Source of the DNA: UBA1672 sp051967755
Lineage (GTDB): Bacteria; Pseudomonadota; Alphaproteobacteria; Micavibrionales; Micavibrionaceae
Direction of reading: 5' to 3'
NCBI GenBank assembly: GCA_051967755.1
Contig: JBQDYD010000007.1
Span: 1 to 64,000 of the forward strand
DNA: 64,000 nt
Position 1 is the stretch's first letter, and every line of letters begins with the position of its first letter. The translations under genes were made by a program, and so were the position numbers. This document shows, piece by piece, positions 45,401-54,970 of this stretch. The notes under the pieces were generated by a model, which did not search any database, was not told the DNA's origin, and worked only from the letters and a program-made list of their open reading frames with translations.

Positions 45401-46309
45401 TTACGCAGGATCATGCCCGCCAAGACGTCCAAGAATATTACGAAACACGCCATCAGGATCAGGCATATTCTCATAACCATCCCCGATATTTATGACATGT
45501 GACGTCCCCATCACCTCTACAAAATCAAGGGTTTCAGGCTGCAGGCCGTGTGAAATGATTTGTTCGGCTATATCATCCGCCTCCAGACGAAAAACAGCCA
45601 AATCCGAACACAGTTCTTTGGCAACATCCAGCGGGTTTTTATCCGCGCTGTGACAGATATTATATCCCGGATATTGTTCTGAATGGCTTTCCCACACGCC
45701 TGAATCTTCGTTCCTGACGGCGGCCAAAAACCCTGACTCTTTGCTGCCGACGACCAAAAAGGATTGTTCATCATTGGTAATGGTGGTTTTGGCTAAATCG
45801 CGCGCCAGATCAAAATATGCGTCAGGCGCAGGCGTATACCCATGCACCATTAAATCCCCGTCACGCAGTTCTGGCATATCATCTTCGTCAATCGGCGTCA
45901 GTGATGCCCCGGGATACATAACCGCCTCCAATATATCATCCGCGGTTAAATCATGTTGCCTGATGTTTCGCACCACCGCGGCCTCTGTCAGTTCGCTGCA
46001 CACCAATTGCATCGCAAGTGATTTAGAAACAGCATCTTGATCATGCCCTAATTCCGCGCCGCGCCGCCCGATCCATTGCGCGCCTTCATCCGATACATCT
46101 TTCGTGGCCTTAAACCACCCTATTGCCGAATCTCCAACAGATAGGGTCGAAATATTACCCTGTGTTTCAATCTTGGCGCGCGATGCCAAATCATCTGCAT
46201 ATGAGGTTATTTTCATCGGCGCAGGTAAATGGGCGGCAAAATTGATCATGCGATCTTCGGGGAAATCTTTTCCCGTCACCAGCATCTTATTAAATTCCGT
46301 ATTATCCAC
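45401..46309 (-). CDS. Hypothetical acidic protein
   Basis: A 302-residue acidic soluble protein with no signal peptide, membrane helix or motif I recognise. It converges on the tandem-repeat gene and is divergent from thyA. One of a group of large acidic orphans in this stretch. Confidence 0.65.
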   Translation of the reverse strand: MDNTEFNKMLVTGKDFPEDRMINFAAHLPAPMKITSYADDLASRAKIETQGNISTLSVGDSAIGWFKATKDVSDEGAQWIGRRGAELGHDQDAVSKSLAMQLVCSELTEAAVVRNIRQHDLTADDILEAVMYPGASLTPIDEDDMPELRDGDLMVHGYTPAPDAYFDLARDLAKTTITNDEQSFLVVGSKESGFLAAVRNEDSGVWESHSEQYPGYNICHSADKNPLDVAKELCSDLAVFRLEADDIAEQIISHGLQPETLDFVEVMGTSHVINIGDGYENMPDPDGVFRNILGRLGGHDPA

Positions 46310-46507
46310 GCTTAGAACACTCCCTTATATCAATCGCTTAACACGCTTATTGTTATTTACTTATTATTATTTAGCCGACCAAATGATGTTACGTCAAATA
46401 TAAGGTCGGGAGAAATAAACATATTCCCCCTCCTGCCCCTTACCTCTCTATACACATTCACATATAATAAGGAACAGAATCACCTATCGAGTTATAAAGG
46501 AAACGCC

Positions 46508-47302
46508 ATGAAACAATATCTGGATTTGATGCAACATGTTTTGGATAACGGCGCGGTAAAAGAAGACCGCACGGGAACCGGCACAAAATCGGTATTTGGC
46601 TACCAGATGCGCTTTGACCTGTCAGAGGGATTTCCTTTGGTTACAACAAAGAAATGTCACTTACGCTCTATTATTCATGAGCTGTTATGGTTTCTAAAAG
46701 GTGATACCAACATTGAATATCTAAAAGAAAACGGCGTTTCCATTTGGGATGAATGGGCAGATGAAAACGGCGACCTTGGCCCTGTTTACGGCCATCAATG
46801 GCGCAGCTGGGGCACATCAGACGGTCATAAGATTGACCAGATTACAAATGTGATTGACCGCATTAAATCAAACCCTGATGACCGCCGCCTGATTGTGTGC
46901 TCATGGAATGTCGGAGAGATCGGCAAAATGGCTCTCCCGCCTTGTCACTGCTTCTTCCAGTTCTATGTTGCCGATGGAAAGCTTTCATGTCAGCTTTATC
47001 AACGCAGTGCCGATATCTTTTTGGGCGTACCGTTTAATATCTCTTCATATGCATTGCTCACTATGATGGTGGCGCAGGTGACAGGCCTGAAACCGGGGGA
47101 GTTTATTCACACTCTTGGTGATGCGCATCTTTATTCAAATCATATCGAGCAAACCAAGCTTCAACTGAGCCGTGAGCCGCATAAACTGCCTGAAATGCAC
47201 CTAAATCCGCATGTCAAAAACATCTTTGATTTTAAATTCGAAGATTTTGAGTTGGTCGGCTATGAAGCACACCCACATATTAAAGCCCCTGTTGCCGTGT
47301 AA
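46508..47302 (+). CDS. thyA: Thymidylate synthase
   Basis: A 264-residue enzyme that methylates dUMP to dTMP with methylene-tetrahydrofolate, the same length as the E. coli enzyme. The catalytic Cys146 is in LPPCHCFFQFYV; the Arg-binding DRTGTGTKS (20-28) and QRSADIFLGVPFNISSYA follow in family order. AAAGGAAA precedes the ATG. The product dihydrofolate is recycled by the folA gene 1.3 kb downstream, with an orphan gene between. Confidence 0.98.
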   Translation: MKQYLDLMQHVLDNGAVKEDRTGTGTKSVFGYQMRFDLSEGFPLVTTKKCHLRSIIHELLWFLKGDTNIEYLKENGVSIWDEWADENGDLGPVYGHQWRSWGTSDGHKIDQITNVIDRIKSNPDDRRLIVCSWNVGEIGKMALPPCHCFFQFYVADGKLSCQLYQRSADIFLGVPFNISSYALLTMMVAQVTGLKPGEFIHTLGDAHLYSNHIEQTKLQLSREPHKLPEMHLNPHVKNIFDFKFEDFELVGYEAHPHIKAPVAV

Positions 47303-47366
47303 TTTAATTTGCAAAAACCGCTAATTCTGCTTTATCATGGGTCATGGTGATAAAAAGGAAAGAATA

Positions 47367-48587
47367 ATGGCGGGGCCAGACGATATCATTAATTCACCGG
47401 AAGATCCTTATGTCAGCGGAGTCTTAGAGACTGCCGGCGATATTCCTGTTGCCTTTATTGACCCGAATAAATTCGATGGGCTGACGATCGACATACCAAA
47501 TGGCCAATTTGCGACCGCCGATGACATCACCGAAGAACATCTGCAAATGTTCAAGGATGCCTTGGATGAAAATGCCCCGGGCTTTAGCGATAATCTTGAT
47601 CCCGACATATTAAAAGCCGCAACTTTACAGGCCATAAATGACGGGCCGCGCGCCTTTACATTCGATTACAATGATCAACGTTATTGTGTTGTGAACGGAT
47701 TTCACGACAGTATTTCGGCGAAAGAAGACGTTCTGCCGCTTGTTGCACACGAATCATTGGAAAATCTGGGAACAATCCCCGGCAATGATGCGGAATGGAT
47801 GCATTTATTTGGCCGTCATGAGGGATCAACCTGTGATGACCCGGCCACACCCGCATTCGAAAACGAAGATGAACGCGTTTTATTCGAATTACAGGGTGAA
47901 ACAAAGAATGACCGCGTTGCGCTTGCCGACCCCGATGGTCATATTTCTGCTGACGTGATTGAGACATATAAAGACGCGAGAGGACTGGTTGTCGGTGATG
48001 AAAACGATGATTTTGATCACGCCAACGGTATATTCCTTGATGACCCTAACTCAGGCACACCGACACAAGAGCACGTCGATGCGGCGCGCTCTGTCGTTCC
48101 TGCGATGATTTCAGGTGTCGCGCATGAACTTCGCATTGATGAAAACTCCGCGCGCCAACTGCGCGAAGATAACCCCGAGATGTTTACGGGCGTTGTTCAA
48201 GACTTACTCGATCGCAATTATTTCGACACCGATACAACAGGCCAGCCGAACGAACATGTTCAGACCTATATTCAGGATTATGTCGATGCCTATCGCGACC
48301 AGGTATTAGACGAAGACCATAGCAGCCTGTCCCCAATACAGGGCATTATTCAGCATGGCCAGATTTTCTATGATGATTCTTCGCCCAAAACTGTTGGTGA
48401 CGGATCGCCCATCGTGGTCACTGACCTCACCCAAAGCCAAATGCAATTAGGCCAAGATGGCGCAGGTGATTATTTCGCCAAAGTTGCTGACCCTGCCCTT
48501 GCGCAAGATCGCATGGAAATGATGGCGGGCTTAAACAACACTGCAGAGCAAGACCTTACCCTTTCTTCGGGCGCGCGCTTAGGATAA
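47367..48587 (+). CDS. Hypothetical acidic protein between thyA and folA
   Basis: From the ATG at 47367 (AAGGAA six bases upstream) this is a 406-residue very acidic protein, soluble, without signal peptide. AHESLENLG at 127-135 followed by EWMHLFGRHEG (143-153) gives a cluster of His and Glu that could bind metal, but it is not a true HExxH. Thr/Gln-rich C-terminus. No family recognised. Its place between thyA and folA suggests co-transcription, not a shared function. Confidence 0.68.
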   Translation: MAGPDDIINSPEDPYVSGVLETAGDIPVAFIDPNKFDGLTIDIPNGQFATADDITEEHLQMFKDALDENAPGFSDNLDPDILKAATLQAINDGPRAFTFDYNDQRYCVVNGFHDSISAKEDVLPLVAHESLENLGTIPGNDAEWMHLFGRHEGSTCDDPATPAFENEDERVLFELQGETKNDRVALADPDGHISADVIETYKDARGLVVGDENDDFDHANGIFLDDPNSGTPTQEHVDAARSVVPAMISGVAHELRIDENSARQLREDNPEMFTGVVQDLLDRNYFDTDTTGQPNEHVQTYIQDYVDAYRDQVLDEDHSSLSPIQGIIQHGQIFYDDSSPKTVGDGSPIVVTDLTQSQMQLGQDGAGDYFAKVADPALAQDRMEMMAGLNNTAEQDLTLSSGARLG

Positions 48588-48648
48588 CTCATGCCCTCTG
48601 CCCTCCTTTGACTTGCAAAACCATCAGAATCAATGCGTAAATGCCTCT

Positions 48649-49167
48649 ATGTCTGATGAAATAAAAACCTCTATTATCGTGGCAATGGCCGACAATCACT
48701 GCATTGGCAAAGATAACCAAATGCCGTGGCATATCTCTGATGATTTAAAACGCTTTAAGGCGCTCACCATGGATCACCCCGTCATTATGGGACGTAAAAC
48801 ATTCGAATCGATCCTGGGGTATTTGAATAAACCACTTCCCGGGCGTGAGAACATCGTCATTACGCGATCAGAATACGAAACCCCGCATGATGCCCACATC
48901 CATAACTCCCTACAGGACGCAATTTCCAAGGCTAAGGAAATCGCACAAGCACATAATCGCGATGAGATCTTTATCATTGGCGGTGCGCAGATTTACACCC
49001 AAGCCATGGATTACGCGCAGCGCCTGCATTTAACCAAAGTGCATAAATCGGTTGAGGGGGATGCTTTCTTCCCTGAATATAATGCAGATGACTGGAGAGA
49101 GGTTAATCGCGAAGACCACATGGAACATGATCCGCCGTTTAGCTTCATCACCCTAGAGCGTCGATAA
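48649..49167 (+). CDS. folA: Dihydrofolate reductase
   Basis: A 172-residue enzyme reducing dihydrofolate to tetrahydrofolate. SIIVAMADNHCIGKDNQMPWHISDDLKRFK carries the active-site PW and Asp, in family order; then PVIMGRKTFESI and IFIIGGAQIY for NADPH binding. Start at 48649 fits the family; the frame is open to 48613. No clear ribosome-binding site is seen. The end overlaps the convergent mrp gene by 20 bases. Confidence 0.96.
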   Translation: MSDEIKTSIIVAMADNHCIGKDNQMPWHISDDLKRFKALTMDHPVIMGRKTFESILGYLNKPLPGRENIVITRSEYETPHDAHIHNSLQDAISKAKEIAQAHNRDEIFIIGGAQIYTQAMDYAQRLHLTKVHKSVEGDAFFPEYNADDWREVNREDHMEHDPPFSFITLERR

Positions 49168-50239
49168 GCATCCTAGAAATCTCATTCAACTTCGCTGCGC
49201 TCTCCGCCGCGTCTTCCTGCAAAACAATCGGGTTCCCCTGATCGGCATGAACACGCACATCCATTGACAATGGCAACGCGCCCAAAAACGGAATCCCCAG
49301 TTTCTTGGCTTCGGCCTCACCACCGCCATGGCCGAAAATATGTTCTTCATGGCCGCAATTGCTGCAGATATGTGTGCTCATATTCTCAACCAGCCCCAAA
49401 ACGGGCACGCCTGTTTTCTCAAACATCTCTACCGCGCGCCGCGCATCAATCAATGCGATATCCTGCGGCGTTGTTACAATCACCGCACCGCTGACCTTTA
49501 CCTTTTGCGCCAAGGTCAGTTGTACATCCCCTGTACCGGGGGGAAGATCAATGACCAGATAATCAAGCGGATCGTCTTTTGTGCCCCAATCCACATCGCG
49601 CAACATTTGATAAAATGCGGTTTGCACCATTGGCCCGCGCCATACCAACGCCTTCGTAGAGTCTGCGATAAAGCCGATCGACATAATTTTCAGACCATGT
49701 TTTTCTGCAGGGATAAGCTGTTTTTTATCATTTAGCTGCGGTTTATAAGCCTCATCGCCCATCATGACAGGCTGCGAGGGGCCATATATATCAGCATCCA
49801 GAAGGCCGACTTTTTTACCGTACGTATTCGCCAATGATGCGGCAATATTCGCGGAAATAGTCGACTTACCGACGCCGCCCTTCCCCGATGCCACAACAAT
49901 TATGTTTTTGGCAGGCACATCAACAGGCGGGTTCTTATTCATACCGTGCGGGTCGTTGGCTTGCGCGCGCGGCTTTGAGGGCGGGGGCGAATCACCTGCC
50001 GCCTTTTCTGCCGTCAAAATTGCGGTCACCTTATGAACGCCTGAAATGGATGAAACTGTCTTTTCAACATCTTGTCGTACCCCTTCCAATTCCGCACCTT
50101 TGGCCGGATCAACAAGGATCGGGATAATGACATGTCCATGCACATCTATTTGCAGGCCTGAGACCATCTTTTTATCAACGATACCGCGCAGAGATTTAAA
50201 AATTTTCTTCTCCAGAGCTAAGTCGGCAGTTTTACTCAT
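49148..50239 (-). CDS. mrp: Mrp/ApbC-type iron-sulfur cluster carrier ATPase
   Basis: A 363-residue P-loop ATPase that carries Fe-S clusters to apoproteins. An N-terminal MIP18/DUF59 domain (about 1-80) precedes a Pro-rich linker and the ParA/MinD-type ATPase with the deviant Walker A GKGGVGKST. The cluster-binding CxxC is in THICSNCGHE. The frame is open to 50308, but the ATG at 50239 has an AGG site and fits the family. Divergent from hflK by 94 bases. Confidence 0.95.
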   Translation of the reverse strand: MSKTADLALEKKIFKSLRGIVDKKMVSGLQIDVHGHVIIPILVDPAKGAELEGVRQDVEKTVSSISGVHKVTAILTAEKAAGDSPPPSKPRAQANDPHGMNKNPPVDVPAKNIIVVASGKGGVGKSTISANIAASLANTYGKKVGLLDADIYGPSQPVMMGDEAYKPQLNDKKQLIPAEKHGLKIMSIGFIADSTKALVWRGPMVQTAFYQMLRDVDWGTKDDPLDYLVIDLPPGTGDVQLTLAQKVKVSGAVIVTTPQDIALIDARRAVEMFEKTGVPVLGLVENMSTHICSNCGHEEHIFGHGGGEAEAKKLGIPFLGALPLSMDVRVHADQGNPIVLQEDAAESAAKLNEISRMLIDALG

Positions 50240-50333
50240 GTCTTTACCTATTTTCCGATTGTTATACTTGCTTTCCGATAGAAAAGAGATATTGTTACCC
50301 AATACCAAACGTCAACAAGAAAAGTGGATATTT

Positions 50334-51494
50334 ATGTCTCATAATAACGATTCAGGCAAAAAAAGAGGAAATCCATGGGGCAATTCCTCTGATGGTGATG
50401 ACAGAAGACGTAAACGCGATAACCCTTGGGGCAATCAAGGTGGTGGCGGCAATCGCGGCGGCGGTGGTCGTGGTAATGACCCGAAAGATTTTGACGATAT
50501 CATTAAAAACGCACAAGAAGGCCTGCGTGATATCTTGCCCGGAAACATGAATGGTGGATTTGCTGTTCTTTTGCTGATTGCGATTGTAATCCTGTTATGG
50601 CTTGCTAGCGGTTTCCACATCGTAAACCCCGGTGAACATGGCGTTATCCAAAGATTCGGTGCGTGGTCTCGTACACAGGTTAATGAGGGGCTTGGCTATC
50701 ACTTACCTGCACCGATTGAGACAATCCAAAAAGTAAACGTGAATCAACAACGAAGCATGACCATCGGTTACACCGAAAATGTTCCGTATCGTCGCGGCAA
50801 TAACACAACAGTAAAACAAGCCGTTCATGATGAGAGTTTAATGCTGACCTCTGACAGAAACATTGTTGACCTTCAGATGGCCCTTCAATGGGACATCAAA
50901 TCGGCCGAGGATTACCTGTTTGAAATCCAAGATCAGGAAAACACAATCAAAAAAGTCGCGGAAAGCGCGATCCGTGAAGTTGTCGGGCAGACAGACATGT
51001 TCCCGATTATCACAACAGGAAGAACGCAGATTGAATCCAAAGTGAAAGAAATTATACAAACGAACTTGGATGAATATAATTCAGGTGTGAACATCAAGCA
51101 GGTCTTGATCCAAAAGGCCGAAGTCCATCCAGACGTTCAACAAGCATTCCAAGATGTGCAGTCCGCACGTCAGGATGCAGAGGACACAGAAAACGTTGCA
51201 CAAGCACACCGCGAAAGAATTCTTCCGGAGGCGCGTGGTCAGGCAATCAAACTACTTCAGGAAGCCGAAGCCTATAAGCAGTCAAAAATTGCACAAGCAA
51301 CTGGTGACGCGGAACGTTTCCGATCAATATACGAAGCATATCTTAGCGGTAAAGACGTAACCAAAGAGCGTATCTACATTGAAACAATGGAAGAAGTTCT
51401 CGGTAACGCCGAAAAAATTATCATGGATAATGGTAACTCTGGTGTTGTGCCATATCTGCCGCTTAATGAATTAAAAACGAAAACGCAGAAATAA
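50334..51494 (+). CDS. hflK: HflK, FtsH-protease regulator
   Basis: A 386-residue inner membrane protein of the SPFH/prohibitin family that with HflC cages FtsH. The first 90 residues are Gly/Asn/Arg-rich (NPWGNSS, NPWGNQGG), typical of alphaproteobacterial HflK; a membrane helix at about 80-98 is followed by the SPFH domain and long helices ending at 386. The frame is open to 50046, overlapping mrp, but the family starts at the MSHNNDSGKK ATG. First gene of hflK-hflC-degP. Confidence 0.95.
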   Translation: MSHNNDSGKKRGNPWGNSSDGDDRRRKRDNPWGNQGGGGNRGGGGRGNDPKDFDDIIKNAQEGLRDILPGNMNGGFAVLLLIAIVILLWLASGFHIVNPGEHGVIQRFGAWSRTQVNEGLGYHLPAPIETIQKVNVNQQRSMTIGYTENVPYRRGNNTTVKQAVHDESLMLTSDRNIVDLQMALQWDIKSAEDYLFEIQDQENTIKKVAESAIREVVGQTDMFPIITTGRTQIESKVKEIIQTNLDEYNSGVNIKQVLIQKAEVHPDVQQAFQDVQSARQDAEDTENVAQAHRERILPEARGQAIKLLQEAEAYKQSKIAQATGDAERFRSIYEAYLSGKDVTKERIYIETMEEVLGNAEKIIMDNGNSGVVPYLPLNELKTKTQK

Positions 51495-51506
51495 CGGAGA
51501 AAAATA

Positions 51507-52466
51507 ATGAATATCAAAGTCGTCTCTTTATTTATTCTTCTGGCTGCCGCCTTAATTGTTGGCTCTCAGAGCTTTTTTACAGTTGATCAGACCAAGCAAG
51601 CGCTTGTCCTGCAACTTGGTCAGCCCCGTGGTGAACCAAGAGGCCCGGGTCTTCACTTTAAATTACCATTTGTACAGGATGTTCGCTATTTCGACAGCCG
51701 CGTCCTATCTATCGACCCGCAAGCAGAGCCTGTTGTTATCTCAAGCTCTCATGTTGATGTTCCGAAAACAATCGCGCAACAAGACAAAGAAGATGAAGAA
51801 GCACAAGCTGTGGATGCAGGCCCTAGTATTGAAAGCGTTAGTGGTGAACCGATCATCGTTGACACTTTCGCCAGATACAAAATTACAGAACCACTTCAAT
51901 TCATGAAAACTTTGGGTACCGTTCGTAATGCAAATGCACGTATTGAAAGTATCTTGAAAGGGTCAACGCAAGCGGTTCTTGGTAAAACGACATTGGGTGA
52001 AATCCTGTCAGATGAGCGCACAAACATCATGTCGCTTATCCGTACACGCGTGAATGAAAAAATTCAGGACGATGAACTTGGTATTGAGCTTGTTGATGTG
52101 CGTATTGTGCGTGCGGATTTAACAAATGAATTGCGTGCCTCAACTGTACGTCAGATGAAATCAGAGCTGAACGAACGTGCCACAGAACGCCGATCAAAGG
52201 GTGAAGAGCGCGCACTTGAAATCAGATCAACCGCAGAAAAAGAGAAAACCATTCTTCTTGCCGAAGCGAAACGTGATGCCGAGATACTAAAAGGGGAAGG
52301 CGATAAAGAAGCCATCCGCACATATGCCAAAGCATTCAATGTTGATAAAGAGTTCTATTCATTTATCCGTTCAATGGATGCGTATAAGAAAACAATGGCA
52401 AATCCGGAAACCCGCTTAATACTCTCCCCCGACAGCGAGTTTTTCAAGCACTTTAAAGATAAGTAA
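51507..52466 (+). CDS. hflC: HflC, FtsH-protease regulator
   Basis: A 319-residue SPFH protein, partner of HflK. One N-terminal helix (about 5-25), then the SPFH domain with QTKQALVLQLGQP; the helical tail carries ERATERRSKGEERALEIRS. A linker of acidic residues at about 95-112 (EDEEAQAVD) lengthens the usual SPFH loop. Starts 12 bases after hflK with GGAG upstream. Confidence 0.96.
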   Translation: MNIKVVSLFILLAAALIVGSQSFFTVDQTKQALVLQLGQPRGEPRGPGLHFKLPFVQDVRYFDSRVLSIDPQAEPVVISSSHVDVPKTIAQQDKEDEEAQAVDAGPSIESVSGEPIIVDTFARYKITEPLQFMKTLGTVRNANARIESILKGSTQAVLGKTTLGEILSDERTNIMSLIRTRVNEKIQDDELGIELVDVRIVRADLTNELRASTVRQMKSELNERATERRSKGEERALEIRSTAEKEKTILLAEAKRDAEILKGEGDKEAIRTYAKAFNVDKEFYSFIRSMDAYKKTMANPETRLILSPDSEFFKHFKDK

Positions 52467-52492
52467 AACGTGAAATAAAGGAGTATAAACCC

Positions 52493-53980
52493 ATGCGAAT
52501 TGCTCACCTAACGATGGCATTTTGCCTGACACTCACTGTGTTTGTTTCTGATGCTCACATCGCACTTGCGAAAGATGCTGACGTACAGACAAAAGTCGTC
52601 AAAATGATTCCTGCCAGTTTTGCGGATCTTGCCGAAACACTCTCCCCGGCGGTGGTTAATATCTCATCCACGCAGAAAACAATGGTGCCGGAAGATTTCC
52701 CGGAAATGCCACAATTCCCCGAAGGCTCCCCTTTTGAAGACTTTTTTGAAGAGTTTATGCGTCGTCGTGGCGGCGGAATGCCTTCTGTGCCGGCTTCCTC
52801 ACTGGGGTCAGGTTTTATAATTGATGCCCAAAACGGATATATCGTAACCAACAATCATGTTGTGCGCGATGCAGAAGATATCCGCATTACATTTTCAAAT
52901 GACCAAACAGTTGATGCGGAATTAATCGGAACTGATGACAAAACCGACATCGCCGTTCTAAAAGTTGATACTGCAAATTTACAGCTAACTGCTGTGCCAT
53001 TGGGCGATAGCGACGTGCTACGTGTTGGTGATTGGACATTGGCGATCGGTAACCCGTTTGGGCTTGGCGGCTCTGTTACGGCTGGTATCGTATCGGCGCG
53101 TGCCCGCGATATTAACTCCGGCCCTTATGATGATTATCTGCAAACAGATGCATCTATTAACCGCGGTAACTCAGGCGGCCCCCTCTTTAATATGAGCGGA
53201 GAAGTTATTGGCATTAACACAGCCATCTTTAGCCCGACAGGCGGATCAGTCGGAATTGGTTTTGCCATTCCTTCTGCACTGGCAAAACCTGTGATTAATC
53301 AAATCATCAAATACGGACGCACGCGCCGCGGCTGGTTGGGTGTGCGCATTCAAACCGTTACGGATGAAATTGCCGAAAGCCTTGGCCTTGAAGAAACCTC
53401 AGGCGCACTGGTGGCAAGCGTGAACGAAAAAGGCCCGTCGAAAAAGGCAGGTTTACAAGCCGGAGACATTATTCTGGAATTAGACGGTCAGGGCATTAAA
53501 GAAATGAAAATGCTTCCCCGTATCGTTGCAGAACATGACATTGGCAGCACTTCAGAGCTGACCTATTGGCGTGATGGTAAAAAACATAAAACCCAAGTCG
53601 TCATTGGTGAGCTTGAAAAAGCCGAAGAAGAAGGGCTTTTAACAGCCGCGCCGAAATCCGAAGGAACCGGTGTTGATGTTGATAGTGTTGGCTTCACACT
53701 AAAGCCAATGGAAGACGCCCTTCGTGATGAATACATGATCCCTAATACGGTTAACGGTGTTGTCATCAGTAAGGTTGACCCCATGTCAGAGGCAGGTAAA
53801 AAAGGCCTGATGGAAGGTAATGTTATTGTTGAGATCAACCAACAAACTGTGAAAGAGCCTCAGGAGATTATCGACATTATTGATAAAGCAAACGCAAACG
53901 CACGAAAGTCTGTTTTGCTTCTGATCAATGATCAAGGCAATGTAAGGTTCGTGGCCTTGCGCCTTTCACCTTCCGAATAA
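52493..53980 (+). CDS. degP: DegP/HtrA-family periplasmic serine protease
   Basis: A 495-residue periplasmic protease-chaperone with signal peptide (cleavage near ALA-K, about 24). The catalytic triad is His122 (TNNHVV), Asp152 (KTDIAVLK) and Ser227 (GNSGGP). Two PDZ domains follow at about 285-375 and 405-490. It could be called DegQ or MucD equally well. It lies 26 bases after hflC; this hflKC-protease arrangement is common in proteobacteria and joins membrane and periplasmic quality control. Confidence 0.95.
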   Translation: MRIAHLTMAFCLTLTVFVSDAHIALAKDADVQTKVVKMIPASFADLAETLSPAVVNISSTQKTMVPEDFPEMPQFPEGSPFEDFFEEFMRRRGGGMPSVPASSLGSGFIIDAQNGYIVTNNHVVRDAEDIRITFSNDQTVDAELIGTDDKTDIAVLKVDTANLQLTAVPLGDSDVLRVGDWTLAIGNPFGLGGSVTAGIVSARARDINSGPYDDYLQTDASINRGNSGGPLFNMSGEVIGINTAIFSPTGGSVGIGFAIPSALAKPVINQIIKYGRTRRGWLGVRIQTVTDEIAESLGLEETSGALVASVNEKGPSKKAGLQAGDIILELDGQGIKEMKMLPRIVAEHDIGSTSELTYWRDGKKHKTQVVIGELEKAEEEGLLTAAPKSEGTGVDVDSVGFTLKPMEDALRDEYMIPNTVNGVVISKVDPMSEAGKKGLMEGNVIVEINQQTVKEPQEIIDIIDKANANARKSVLLLINDQGNVRFVALRLSPSE

Positions 53981-53987
53981 AGGAAAT

Positions 53988-54923
53988 TTATTTAGAGATA
54001 ATTTGAGAAGCCTTGGCCTTTGTCAGGGCTTCTTTTTTTGCCCGCTTCATATTGATGCGCTCTCTCGTAAACAAGAAGATCCCCGAACCGATGATAATCG
54101 CGCCCCCTACTATCTTAAAAAAGTCAGGAATATCACCGAATAAAAAATAGCCAAAGCCCAGTGCAAAGATAATCTGCACATATTGATAAGGCGCCAATAC
54201 AGCCGCCTGCGCAAGCGTGAAGCTATACGCGATGGTAAGCATCGCCGCGCCATATGCCGCGCCCATAAAAATCATCATCAGATAAAATGAAACAGAAAAG
54301 TCATAATTAATATGACCGCCGCTATAGATTAACAGCCCCGTCACAAGACACACAAACGGCCAGAACGCAAAAGATAACAAACCATGTACACGTCCGATAT
54401 AGCGCGCAAGAACACTGGAGGTGGAAAATGTAAACACGCAGACAAACGCATAGAGATGCTCTTGCTGCAGATCAACAAATCCCGGGCGGTAAGCAATAAA
54501 CGCGCCCAAAAAGCCCAGAAAAATCGACAGAATTCTAAACTTCCCTATCTCTTCCTTAAATAAAACCGCCCCTAAAATAGTCACGACAAACGGGACCAGA
54601 AAGAAGATTGTATAGGCATCAACAATCGGAATTTTGCTAATCGCCATAAGGGAGAAGCTTGTATTTGTGGCGATTAACATTCCGCGAAGGAATTGCCATT
54701 TTACCGTGCGCGCATTCACAAGCTGCTTCACACCGCCCATAAACGGCGTGAGCGCGACAATCAACAGCCCCCCGCAGATACCCTGCCATAACAGAATGTC
54801 CGTGATCTCATAGGTTTGAGACATATATTTTCGCAAACCATCACTGATTGAAAAGCACGCAAATGCAAAAATAGAGAGCGCGATGGCCTTGCCGGTCTGT
54901 TCTTCAGTCTGAGCCACAGCCAA
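53988..54923 (-). CDS. EamA/DMT-family transporter
   Basis: A 311-residue permease with ten helices in two EamA repeats (PF00892), the drug/metabolite transporter fold. The first repeat begins GKAIALSIFAFACFSISDGLRKYMSQ and the second near 155. The C-terminus is basic (RERINMKRAKKEALTKAKA). Substrate unknown. Convergent with degP by 7 bases; the degP terminator lies inside this gene's last codons. Confidence 0.9.
   Translation of the reverse strand: MAVAQTEEQTGKAIALSIFAFACFSISDGLRKYMSQTYEITDILLWQGICGGLLIVALTPFMGGVKQLVNARTVKWQFLRGMLIATNTSFSLMAISKIPIVDAYTIFFLVPFVVTILGAVLFKEEIGKFRILSIFLGFLGAFIAYRPGFVDLQQEHLYAFVCVFTFSTSSVLARYIGRVHGLLSFAFWPFVCLVTGLLIYSGGHINYDFSVSFYLMMIFMGAAYGAAMLTIAYSFTLAQAAVLAPYQYVQIIFALGFGYFLFGDIPDFFKIVGGAIIIGSGIFLFTRERINMKRAKKEALTKAKASQIISK
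54006..54039 (+). terminator. Rho-independent terminator of degP, inside the convergent DMT gene
   Basis: AGAAGCC (54006-54012) pairs with GGCTTCT (54027-54033), followed by a T run to 54039. It lies 26 bases after the degP stop and falls within the last codons of the minus-strand transporter gene. Confidence 0.75.
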
Positions 54924-54970
54924 ATCTTTCTTCTCTTTTGATGGGCGATGTGATTATAATCCGCGCTATT

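Noticed and set aside
46365..46415. CCGACC/GGTCGG inverted repeat after the 45.4 kb gene's promoter side
   Set aside because: The loop exceeds 20 bases and no T run follows, so it is not called a terminator.
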